A stretch of 64,000 nt of DNA, taken from contig OX424562.1 in NCBI GenBank assembly GCA_949152475.1, positions 40,782,157 to 40,846,156 on the forward strand, written 5' to 3'. Of the stretch, positions 23,719 to 34,256 are shown piece after piece. Every line of letters starts with the position of its first letter. The stretch's first letter is position 1. The position numbers and the translations under genes are program-made. Origin of the DNA: Terebella lapidaria. Its lineage: Eukaryota; Annelida; Polychaeta; Terebellida; Terebellidae. A model generated the notes under the pieces. The model ran no database searches and was not told the DNA's origin. It saw only the letters and a program-made list of their open reading frames with translations.

Positions 23719-24913
23719 TTTTGATTTTCGAATTATTTTCAAAATGGCTGCCATTTTTGACGAAAAACGGCTAATTTTGGACTTTGACAGTCGTTTTCTC
23801 AAAAACTGTCAGATCAGAATTGAGATTTTCAAGGTCACAGGACAAAATGCATGGCTAATATCTGATATGATATATGATATATTCTGAATATTGTCATGAC
23901 CTTGAATTTGACCTTTGACCTAATTTTCAAGGTCACATGTCAAAATGGCCAATATCTCGCTTACTATCGACTTTACAGCTTAGGAATCAATTGTGCGCAT
24001 ATAGGAAATGATATAGTCCGAATATTTTGATGACCTTGAATTTGACCTTTGACCTCATTTTCAAGGTCAGAGCACAAAAATTGCTAATAGCTTGCTGATC
24101 ATCGACTTTACAGCTCAGGAATCAATTGTGAACATATAGGAAATGATATATACTGAATACTCTTTGATCTTGAATTTGACCTTCGACCTTTTTTTCAAGG
24201 TCAGAGCACAAAATGGCTAATATCTCGCTTATTATCGACGTCACAGCTTAGGAATCAATTGTGCACATATAGAAAAAGATGTATGTCGAATATTTTGATG
24301 ACCTTGAATTTGACCTTTGACCTTATTTTCAAGGTCAGGCACAAAATCGCTAATATCTCGCTCATTATCGACTTTACAGCTTGGGACTAACTTGTGGACG
24401 TATAGAAAATGATGTATGCTGAATATTTTGATGACCTTGAATTTGACCTTTGACCTTATTTTCAAGGTCAGGCACAAAATGGCTAATATCTCGCTTATTA
24501 TCGACTTTACAGGTTAGGAATCAATTGTACACATATAGGAAATGACATATGTCGAATATTCTGGTGACCTTGAATTTGACCTTCGGCCTTATTCACAGGA
24601 CAAAATGACTAATATCACAATTATTATCGATTTTACAGCTTAGGAATCCATAGTGAACATATAGGAAATGATATATGCTGGATATTCTCATGATTTTGAC
24701 CTCATTTTCAAGGTCAGATCACAAAATGGCTAATTTCTCACTTATTATCAACTTTACAGCTTATGAATCAATTGTGGACATACTAGAAATAATACATGCT
24801 GAACGTTTCCATGCCCTTGAATTGACCAATGACTTTATTTTCAAGGTCACGGGACAAAAGGCTAATATATTAAATATGTATTGTCCACTAACCTTTCTTA
24901 GCATTTGGGCTAA
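23719..24913 (+). mobile_element. Family A element, 3' part with 134-bp array
   Basis: It starts mid-element at TTTTGATTTTCGAATTATTT, then CAAAATGGCTGCC, and runs through diverged 134-bp monomers (about 23830-24880). It ends in a degraded 3' terminus at 24883-24913 (GTCCACTAACC in place of GTCCGGTAACC). Divergence between monomers is greater than in the arrays at 8-18 kb, suggesting an older copy. Confidence 0.6.
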
Positions 24914-25747
24914 TTTTTGGTTGTTTTCTCGGAAACTATCTGATCAGTTTTGAAATTTTTGTTTCAAAAATGCTAATTGGGGTCCTTGACATTGTTTATA
25001 AAGAGGAAGTGCCTTGAATTGCTGAAAAAGCCCAATCTGTGGGCTGGAAAGGCCTAAACAGGCCGATATTTACAAATTGCCGTATAGGGCAAAAATGCTT
25101 GTACATAGGGCTTAGGTGTGTATTATAAGCATATAGGAAGTCACATATGGTACATCTTTTTGTGACCTTTAGGTTGACCTCAGATGACCTTGGAGGCTAA
25201 ATCTCAAGGTCAGGGGGAAATGAAATGTGTAAATTGGCCTCTATAGAGAAAAAGCTTGTAGATAGGCTATGTTTATATTATGAACATTTAGGAAGTCTTT
25301 TGGTGACCTTGTTTCTGACATCAGATGACCTTGATTACTAAATCTCAATGTCAGATCTGACAAGAAATACAAATGTATGTAAATGGCTTGTGGGGCTAAA
25401 ACAATTGCACATACAGTTTAGGATTGCATTATTAGCATATATGTAGGGAGTCAGAAGAGCAGAAGGTCACCATCTTTTAGTGACCTTAGGGTTGATGTCA
25501 GGCAACCGTGAAGGCTTAATCTCAATGTCATGCCTGACCTGAAATGTGTAAATTTCAGAAAAAATACTTGTAGATAGACATTATATTTGTATTATGGATA
25601 TATGTTGTATACAAAATTTTATGCAGCACACCTAGGCTAATGGTGACATTGACGTATGTACAGAATTTACCTTGATTGGTAAACCTCAAAGTCATATCTC
25701 ACCTGTGGTGCTTAAACCGAAATTGTCCGGTAACCTATCTTAGCCCT
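24914..25747 (+). mobile_element. Family A tail segment with broken 3' end
   Basis: The sequence resumes with TTTTTGGTTGTTTTCTC and CTATCTGATCAGTTTTG, then a diverged version of the family A tail seen at 3470-4106. It ends in GTCCGGTAACCTATCTTAG at 25725-25743, where the hairpin is replaced by unrelated sequence. It appears to be the right flank of an old copy into which 23719-24913 was inserted. Confidence 0.55.
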
Positions 25748-27417
25748 CGTTTAGTTATCATGTGGAAACAAAGTCCAAAAATCGACATGAAATTTCATCC
25801 TCATGGACCTTGGATCTGGCCGAAAAACAAAAGGGTTCTTTCACATAAATATGTCTGATATTTGGCGAAGATACATCAAGGCAAACTAAAGTTATCGGTC
25901 GGGAACCAAAATGGCAGGAAAAAAAAATTCTGCTAGAACCATGCTTTAATAATCCCCTTTTCTTGACAATGTTGATATATTTGCAAGCCATACAAACACC
26001 TTGCTGGTACAAACTTCATGTAATGTGTATGAATCAAGTGACGTCCGAGTCCTGATGGGTTCAACAAGTTTATTCGAGTAGGCCAGGTGGTTTACATGCA
26101 ATGTATTACAATTGTATGCTGTATGTGAAGCACAACAAGCCATGGACACGAATACACACATGTTCTTGCAGAGAAGAACCAATCACAGTCACTTTTGGGG
26201 CATAACAAATTGGGAACAAGTAGACGAGCACAGCTCAATGACATTCAATACGGGGTACTTTCTGGATGAACTTATGAGAATAGGAACTGAAGAATACTGT
26301 AAAACAACTAATTTTGGCAGACGATTTATTTGGCGGTAGGGGAAAAACTACCAAATTAAATTGTCCGCCAAATTAACTAGATATATGTCAAGAAATATGT
26401 GATTTTGAAACCGCCAAATAACGTGGTGGTCACAACCGCCAAATTCAATAGCCGCCAAAATTAATCTTACTCTTTTCACAATATCCATCAGGGATATTGT
26501 GGCACGCAACTGAAAATCAGGAAAGGGCCACTAGAACTACACCAATGTTTAGGATGGAAGGATCAATGACTCTGCTTGTTACTCAGCTCATACAAACTTA
26601 AGTTCAGATTAATCCTTTGGTACATTTGCTTTCATAAGGGAATCTGGATCAAGAAAGTGAATATGTATTCGGGGTATTTTGTCCCATGCAGTTGGTCCAA
26701 TTCATATACCGGCAGGCCTTTTAGTCCTGAATAAACAGGGTATCTGAAGAATATATAAGGAATACTGAATTAAATACATGTACAAGTGTACTTTCTCTGT
26801 ACTGCGGACACATGTATATCTATGCATATTCAACAGTCCAGATACTAAATACAGATATTTTTGCCTGAAATGCTCACATGTGTACTACATTTAGTATTAA
26901 GTAGAGTATCAGCTGAACCTGGCGAGTAAATAAGCATGATGGGGATCAGAGGGTGCAGGATTATTTCATCAAATATACATTGAATATAACATGTATGACA
27001 AATGCGAATGATATGAATTATACATTGTATAATACACTGGTAACAATTTCCTAATAAGTGGGAACATGCACAATAAATGAAGCACAGATACACAGATTCC
27101 AAAACGTGCATACACTAGTTTGCATGAAAATTTAACATTTTTGAGAAATATAACACCTAAAATCGTTTGCAAGTTATTAAAATATTCTAATTCATGTTGA
27201 GTGAGCCTGTCAAAACAACAATAGAACCAAATTTAAACCTCGTACACATTTCAACATATATTCAAACAAATGAATGGAATATTGGAAATTTTTTGAACAG
27301 GGAGAATTCATTCCGAATTTAACAATTGGACAAGGGTAGGCTACACATTTCATCCTCAAACTTGCAGAAGTAAAATTGAGCTATAGTGTTGCACAATTGT
27401 GTACATATATTTCTAGC
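25748..27417. other. Intergenic stretch downstream of the FEM1 gene
   Basis: AT-rich, largely unique sequence. Apart from a small MITE-like element at 26309-26464, no conserved coding or RNA gene is seen. The part nearest 27417 should contain the 3' untranslated region of the minus-strand FEM1 gene. No polyadenylation signal was assigned. Confidence 0.5.
26309..26464. mobile_element. MITE-like element with GGCGG inverted ends
   Basis: The left end TAATTTTGGCAGACGATTTA with following TTTGGCGG pairs with the right end CCGCCAAATTC and GCCGCCAAAATTA in reverse complement, about 28 bp with a few mismatches. Internal copies of CCGCCAAAT occur. The flanks suggest a TA or TAA target, but this is ambiguous. 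Length is about 156 bp with no coding potential. Confidence 0.5.
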
Positions 27418-29442
27418 CTAGTGCATTTTAATAAAAGCAGCAAGCTTTTTTGACACATACTGGTTGTATGGTATGTCATTTTCTACTATGTTTCTGGCAG
27501 CTAGACACTGCAATGTCATGTGCCTAGCCGGGCAGATTGTGCCTTGTAGCGGTGTTCCAGACAGCAGCTGATAGGCTGATTTTCTGTCCTGATTGTATGC
27601 ATCGAAATGTGCCTCTCTGTTCAACAGTATATGCACAATTTCAGGTTTGATGGGTCTGTTGGAGGCTGCCACATGAAGTGGCATGTTGTTTTCCTGGTCT
27701 GTTACATCAGTACGAGCGCCCACATCCAGCAAAAGTCGCACAACATCAGCTGAAGGGAAGCTGCAGACGGGGTAGCGACCAACTGTCGTCGTACTTCTTG
27801 AGCAACACAAGTGCAGCAGGGAGTAGCCACGCGAACCTCGAGGGTCCAAGTGTACCAACTTATACACCAGCTTCTTGAAACAGTAAACTTGATCCTTCTC
27901 CAGTGCTGATTCAGTTTTGCACATCAAAGAAATCAAGTGAAGAATGATGACCATTAGACGATTGAAACTGGCCAGGTCCTTTTCTTTGTTGGTGCTCTTC
28001 TCGAGGAACTTCTGACCTGTTTCAAGTTCTGACAAAGATTTCTGGAGAATTTTGATGGTGTCATCGAAGGACACATGTTGAGGTTTCTTCGTCTGACTTT
28101 CAGACATCATAAAAGAAAAAAGTTCTGCGAATGACAAGAAGCTGCTCTGAGTCATTGGGCTGAGAGGATCAAGGGTTTTCTGCTGCATTTCAAGCGCATA
28201 CATCCACAATGTGATACATCGCTCAAAGTTGCCCATGTCAGCGTACACTGCACCTCTGTACCTGATGTAGTAGGATGTGTCTGGATGGGCAGGTCCCAGG
28301 ATTCGTTCTCGCAGCAGTAGAGCTTGCATCCTCATCCCATCAGGATCAGTGATTAGCTCTTCAAGTTCCCTGAAAGTTTTCACTTCTGTAGCATTCTCAT
28401 ACGCAGCAATTGAAGACTGGCTTCGTGGTTTCTCGATGATGTTATTAGTGTCTCTGTATCGTTCCTGGAGGGCACTTTTCCAGTATTTGTGTGCACCCAA
28501 CATGTCTCGCTTTTTATCCACATAAGTCGCTCCGAGGAGCTCGAGTGCATCAATCTTTTCAGTTCTTGTGCAGTTTTCTCGCTGTATGAGAAAGTCCACG
28601 ATTTTCGTATGACCGGTCACAGAGGCCGCTAGCAGGGGTGTCATTTCATAGGAATCTTTCTCCATTTGTGCGCTATAATCCAAGAGTAGCTTCATTATGT
28701 CAAGGCTCCCAGACTCAGCACAGTCGTGAAGTGCCGTATTACCTATAGGTATTTAGAGTAAAGTAGTTATTCTGTAACAGTTCTATTTAAGCTATAAACA
28801 CAAAAATATATAAATGTATTTGAAATTTGAATCTAACTATAAACATAATGTAGATGATCCATTTAGTTTGCTGATAATTTTACCTTTCAGGCTCTTCCTG
28901 TTCACATCTGCACCTTTTTCGAGGAGATACTTCACGATTCGATAGTGACCTTTGTAGCAGGATATCATCAAGCATGTGTGGCCGTGGCGATTAGCTATTT
29001 CAATGTCTGCACCATTTTCAACCAGAAATTTCACTATGTCGTAATGTCCATCAAAACATGCCGCTCTAAGTGGGGTTGAGTTAGTGAAAGTAGTATTGTT
29101 GACACATGCTCCAGAAGCGAGTAGATACTTGACAATGTCCAGATGGCCAGCTGCTGCTGCGCACCACAGCGGTGGCGCACCATCAATATTTTCCCCGTCA
29201 AACGTTACAGATCCTACCAACTCGACATCTGCAGAGCACTTTTCCACTAGAAAGTCCACAACATCGGTGTGGCCATTCCTAGCTGCCATTATCAGTGGCG
29301 TTGCTCCGTTGATTTTGCTTTGGATCAGTTTTGACACCTCGTCTTTTGAACGAGGATCCAAATATATTCTGAGTCGGTGAAGCTTGCCGTCTTTCGCAGC
29401 GTTATACACTTCCATCTTCAGTTCCGTGTGTGAAAACCCCAT
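27418..29442 (-). CDS. FEM1: FEM1A/C-like ankyrin protein, CUL2 E3 ligase substrate receptor
   Basis: Two exons are visible: 29442-28884 and 28742-27418, with a 141-bp GT-AG intron (28883-28743) splitting a Gly codon. The product is about 627 aa, close to vertebrate FEM1C and FEM1A. The start ATG at 29442 is the first in frame after a stop. Residues about 10-20 read MEVYNAAKDGKL, the family N-terminus. Six or seven ankyrin repeats span about 45-250, including TPLRAACFDGH, HTCLMISCYKGH and NTALHDCAESGS across the splice. A TPR-like middle has ALELLGATYVDKKRD and HPDTSYYIRYRGAVYADMGN. Two further ankyrin repeats lie at about 492-572, and a VHL-box-like MTLQCLAARNI precedes the C-terminal FIKMH. 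HDCAESG and KKRDMLGA favour FEM1A/C over FEM1B. Known family role: recognises C-terminal degrons for CUL2-RING ubiquitylation. No disruption is seen. Confidence 0.93.
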
Positions 29443-30519
29443 ATCAGTGACAGGATGGTCGACAGACAATTAACACATTGTTACAAAAGCTTGATCACAA
29501 AGAATAAATAGACATTTCGATGACGATGTTTTGACTTTGGATCCAGCCCAATATTATTTTGGAACTTCCGGAGCAGACATACCTACGCATGCGCATTCCA
29601 GTAGACTAGACTATCACGGTTATCAGTAATAATTATAAGGGGTATCCTTGCATCATCCTAACCGCGTCATGCACAGCACTTGGCGTAGATCGAATATTGT
29701 GAAGGAGAGGACAGAGCCAAGATTTATACAGAAGGGGGTCTGGTTGTCCTGGGACAATGCCCCGTGGTCAGTCACACAGTTTCGTTGAACTAGGTCGTTG
29801 GGGTCTGGGGCCTGCTAGAGAGCTCTAGATGTCATGTAGGGCAATCTCTCATGTAAATGTTATTTTGGGAAGCGTGGGGGATAGGAGTGACATAATACTG
29901 TAAATAATAGCAGATGAAATACTGCGAATCTTACAGTGATTTGCCTGTCATCTAGCTCTCCTTACAGCTGAGCTTTGCGGGGCTTCCAAAGGAAAGTCAA
30001 ACATCCAGAGCAACTCTACTTTATTCAGAAAAGACATTATTATTTAGCCTATAGATTCACTTATTTCGGCATTGCATTTTAGTAAAAAAAAAAGTGTGGA
30101 TTACCACCCACGGCCGATGTACTGATAAGAATAGGGCATAGCTATGCACATAAAGGGACATCAGTCGACAACAGCACACTCATATTTGTAAATGTTAGGA
30201 GATCACGTTTGCAGGATTAAACTTTGTATAAAGATAAAACAATCAAACATATGATCGTGTATTTGCCTGGTTGACCTGAATCTGAAAAAACTGTGGATAA
30301 TTGTGACCATATTTTAGCTAGATATTGTACAGTTAGCTAGCCTATGTGTAACACCATATAAGTTTATTATTCTTATGAACAAGTATAGGTATTAAATCTT
30401 ATCCAGATTGATTGGTTAATGCATTGTTGATAGATAGATTGATACGTTACAAATTATACTATTTGGTCATCAAATGAATGCTTCACATAAAAAAAAAAAA
30501 TCAGCCCCAGGTCTAAAAT
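29443..30519. other. Upstream region of FEM1, no further gene recognised
   Basis: This should hold the FEM1 5' untranslated region and promoter, reading leftwards. No TATA element or conserved exon could be fixed. A poly-A run near 30488 borders an inverted family A end. The rest is unique AT-rich sequence. Confidence 0.4.
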
Positions 30520-31298
30520 AGGTTACCGGACAATTTCGTGGCATTGCAGGTGACATCTTCAAGGTCAAGTTCTTGGTCACCAAAAGATGAAAGATATAGG
30601 TCTTCTTATGAGCCTAAATCACAATCCTCACTTCTAGGTGCAAGTAAATAAGTATATGCAAGTAATAATAATAATTAAAAATTAAAATTAAATCGGCTGC
30701 CTCAAGCAGTCCAGCGATTCAGTGTCATCGAAACTTATATGCGTCACAAAGATACATAAGAGAAATCTTCTGAAGCGAAAATTTCGAAACTGATTTGATA
30801 GGTTTTGTGAAAATGGCCTCCAAAATTCAAACTCGACTGAATTTTGTTCAAAATGGCCGTCATTCTGCTCAGAAAAACAAAAATATGAAGAAAAATATGA
30901 AAATAAAAATTACTACATAGATAGATGTGTTATTAGCCCATTTCTGGGAAGTTGTCTTGCATTTTGCTCAGAAAAACAATTCACATGCCTTAACTAACAT
31001 CACATCGAGCTACATTCAACACATCACACTGTGATGTGCCTACATGGACGGAATAGGCACAAAAGCCAATCTGTACCGATCTGAGACGTCTCCCTGATGG
31101 CAACATGGCATAGTGCTGATGCAGTGGATGATATAAGGCCTAATGAGAAGGCCTAATGTAGGCCTATAATGTGCCTATTTTTGTGCAAAATTTTGGAAAG
31201 ATTCGACCATAAACTTTAAAAATAAAATTGTGAATGGAAGACGGACGGACGACGGACGCAAAGCCACGACACCAGGTTGTCGGACCGTATGGTAACCT
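30520..31298 (-). mobile_element. Family A element, inverted, degraded
   Basis: Reading the minus strand, the 5' terminus (AGGTTACCATACGGTCCGAC) is at 31298-31274. A CGTCCGTC minisatellite remnant and the cell-entry leader TTTCCAAAATTTTGCAC follow. The 3' inverted copy GTCCGGTAACCT is at 30531-30520, with its hairpin eroded. Length is 0.78 kb; most internal monomers are missing. Confidence 0.55.
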
Positions 31299-31302
31299 AA
31301 AA

Positions 31303-32693
31303 TTAACCCAAGGGTTAAGATAGGTTACCAGACAATTTTGGTTGAAGCAAGACAGGTTAGATATGACATTCAATTTAACCATTTGAGGTCATCATCTTGA
31401 ACTTCAATGTCACCTTCAAGTGTGCAGCATATAAACTTGTATATGTTCAAAATACAAATACAAGGTCTATCTACAAGTATTTTGTCTTTAGACAAAATGT
31501 ACACATTTCAGTCCAAAATTTTTTTTCAAAGGGTGAACATTTTTTATTTTTGCCTAGAAATGACCCAAAAGGGATAGTAATGTTATCTGAACTTCGGTCA
31601 ATACATACATGTACATAGTACATACAATGCGATTTGAGGCAAAAAAAAATTTTCCCGCCGACCCGTCAAAAATTCAAAATGGCCGCCACACGGAGACCGG
31701 CGATTCAAGGGCAACAAAACTTACACACATCATAAACATAAAGGTACATAAGGGGATTTTAAAGAATAAAAATCTCAAAACTGATCAGACAGTTTTCGAG
31801 AAAAGACAGACCAGGTGCAAATTTGGGCATTTTTCGACCCCAGAATGGTCGGGTCATCCAAGGTCATCCAAGGTCAAATTTTAGGTCATCACACAAGTCG
31901 CCATGACTTCCCATTTGAAAGTGCCAATTTCTAAGCTCTACTGTATCTTCAGGCGTTCGAGGAATACAGTCTTGGCAGCTCCCATTATGAAGGAAAAAAG
32001 TGCCGAAAATTTTCTAAGTCCAAATTTTTTTTCAAAGGGTGAACAATTTTTTTGTCCAGAAATGGCCCAAAATGGATAGTACTAGTAATGGGATTTGGGC
32101 TGAAAAATTATTTTTTTTTCTGATCAGACAGTTTTTGAGAAAATGGCCGCCAATACTAAAATACCTCCTTCTCGAATTATTTCAAGGTATTTCAAATTTT
32201 TTTCAAAGGGTGAAATTTTTTTTTTCGCTTAGAAATGGCCCAAAATGGATAGTAAAGCGATCTGGGGCGAACATTTTTTTTTTTGCCGACTCGTCAAAAA
32301 TTCAAAATGGCCGCCACACGCCCACGGAGATCGGCGATTCAAGGGCAACAAAACTTATACACGTCACAAAGGTATGTAAGAGGAATCTTTTGAAACCAAA
32401 AACTAAAAACTGATCAGACAGTTTTTGAGAAAATGGCCGCCAAAGTTCAAAATCGACCATTTTTCGACGAAAACGGCCGCCATTTTGAGAAAAAATTGAA
32501 AAATAAAAAAACTAAAAAATACCTCCTTCTTGAATTATTTTAAGGTATCTTTTCCCAAATTTTCAGAAAGATTGGACCGTACACTTTAAAGATAAAAATG
32601 TGGACGGTACACTTTAAAGATAAAAATGTGGACGGACGGACGACGGACGCAACGTGACAGCAATAGGCTATCGGACCATAGGTTCGGTAACCT
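31303..32693 (-). mobile_element. Family A element, inverted, with 455-bp monomers
   Basis: On the minus strand the 5' palindrome is at 32693-32665 (AGGTTACCGAACC then GGTCCGATAGCCT), followed by a CGTCC remnant and two to three diverged 455-bp monomers. The 3' terminus is at 31332-31303 with hairpin TTAACCC/GGGTTAA. Its 3' end faces the 5' end of the 30520-31298 copy with only four bases between them, so the two copies are head-to-tail. Confidence 0.65.
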
Positions 32694-32787
32694 AAAAATT
32701 GAGCAAGATGTCGGAATAGGGCTCCCACTTCTCCTCTGTCTGATGAAGTGTCTGAACAGTGCTGAAATAGACTCAGCGAATATTTAC

Positions 32788-32844
32788 CTTGGCAGGCATT
32801 GAAGACCAGCAGCAATCGTTTCCTCCGAAATAATTGCTTGCAAT
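32788..32844 (-). CDS. Candidate isolated exon resembling the caspase catalytic segment
   Basis: On the minus strand, TTTTTCATAG precedes and GTAAATATT follows a 57-nt open segment in phase 2/1, both good GT-AG splice signals. The 18 complete codons read CKQLFRRKRLLLVFNACQ; a following G is expected if the next exon starts with G. This resembles the caspase stretch with Cys, Leu, Lys, hydrophobic residues, then Q-A-C-(R/Q)-G around the catalytic cysteine. Here Gln is replaced by Asn. Other caspase exons, including the catalytic His-Gly, were not found; they could lie beyond neighbouring repeats. It may be a relic exon or a chance match. Confidence 0.25.
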
Positions 32845-33015
32845 CTATGAAAAACAACAATAAGTTTGTGTTGTTTTAAATTTGGTGGGCGATAATATGG
32901 TATTTTCGAATGCTAGACGGTTCACCGACTCAGACGATTCATCGCCAATTTTAACGAGACGATTCTACGGCAGCCTATTACTCGTAGCGGATTAGTGCCA
33001 CACTTCTTTTTTTAA

Positions 33016-33083
33016 CTTGAATATTCAAGATGTCAAGTTGAATATTCAAGATGTCAAGTTGAATATTCAAGATGTCAAGTTGA
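33016..33083. repeat. 22-bp minisatellite with TTGAATATTCAA palindrome
   Basis: Three tandem copies of a 22-bp unit containing the perfect palindrome TTGAATATTCAA plus GATGTCAAG. Same unit type as the arrays at 51.4-51.8 kb and 53.1-53.2 kb. Confidence 0.85.
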
Positions 33084-33140
33084 AGGACTACCCGGGCTCC
33101 GGCCGCTGCCGGGCTGCGGCCGCTATACAAACATATAGAC

Positions 33141-33194
33141 ATAGCGCAGCCGAGGTGTGACCGCCTACCGGCGGTCACACCTCGGCTGCGCTAT
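33141..33194. repeat. Perfect 25-bp inverted repeat with 4-base loop
   Basis: Left arm 33141-33165 (starts ATAGCGCAGCCGAGG) and right arm 33170-33194 are exact reverse complements around TACC. GCGGCCGC blocks lie outside at about 33116 and 33206. It is the strongest simple hairpin in the window. It lies between the GC-rich arm and the long inner inverted repeat, and no equivalent was seen on the right side. Confidence 0.9.
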
Positions 33195-33295
33195 CTGTGG
33201 ACTGGCTGCGGCCGCCTATACAAATCAATACAAGATACCGGCGCCCATCGTGGTGAACGGTTGATTGATTAGACCTTAATTGTTTGTTTTAATAC

Positions 33296-33860
33296 ACCGG
33301 CGTGAAGTTAGCTACTTGTTACTAGTTCCTTATTCAAATCGAATAAGTAACCAGGAGCTGGCTACTTATTCAGTCTGGCTACTTATTCAGACATAATTTC
33401 ATGATGAATCAAGACTTGAGTGGCACTGCTGAATGTATCACCATTCGACCTGGTAAAATATTTTTGGTATAGATCTATCTAGATCTGCTTATCATTACGC
33501 GAAATATACTTTTTTGCTTTATTGTAGGTGTGGTACCAACCCCCCTCCCCCCTCTGCCCTCACCCCACCCCCTGCTATGCCACACGGAGGGTTGTGTGGC
33601 TGGTGATGCCTGTTAGCTTTACTGTATCAGCACCCAACGCTGGTTCAAAGCTGGCCATTTGTCCATTTTAACATAACTTTTTTGATATTCTAATTCTTGA
33701 GCCACCTCAAATCCTATACTAGTTCGAAGATACATATTAAATATATCAATCAGCATTAGTCCAAGACTGGCTCAAAATTCTATTCTCGAGGTATGACCCA
33801 TTGAAATAAAAACTTAAGGAAGTTCGTTTTTTTTTTTCGAATTCGACCAACTTTACGTAT
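33296..33860 (+). repeat. Left long inverted repeat of the 182-bp satellite block
   Basis: From CCGGCGTGAAGTTAGCTACT inwards it matches the reverse complement of 49465-50029 with few differences. Shared landmarks are two GGCTACTTATTCAG units, ATCTAGATCTGC, a C-rich tract (33539-33580), the ACACGGAGGGTTGTGTGGC stretch and a diverged satellite monomer. The C-rich tract differs in length between arms. Confidence 0.8.
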
Positions 33861-34256
33861 TTTCTGACAAAATCCTAATCCTTGAGCCACCCTAACTAAT
33901 ATATTACTTTGAAGAAACATATTAGAAGTATCAATCAGCATTTGTTCAAAACTGGCTCAAGATTTCGTTTCCGAGATATGACGCATTGAAATAAAAACTT
34001 AGCAAAATTCACTTTTTGGATATTTTGACCAAATTTACATATTTTCTGACAAAATCCTAATCCTTGAGCCACCCTAACTAATATATTTCTTTGAAGCAAA
34101 ATATTAGAAGTATCAATCAGCATTAGTTCAAGACTGGCTCAAGATTTCGTTTCCGAGATATGACGCATTGAAATAAAAACTTAGCAAAATTCACTTTTTG
34201 GGGATTTTGACCAACTTTACATATTTTCTGACAAAATCCTAATCCTCGAGCCATCC
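33861..34256 (-). repeat. 182-bp satellite, minus orientation
   Basis: Two monomers read on the minus strand (landmarks TTGAGCCACCCTAACTAATA and TTTCCGAGATATGACGCATT). The array flips orientation at about 34257, where CATCCTAATGCTGATTGATA joins opposite-strand copies. Confidence 0.8.
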
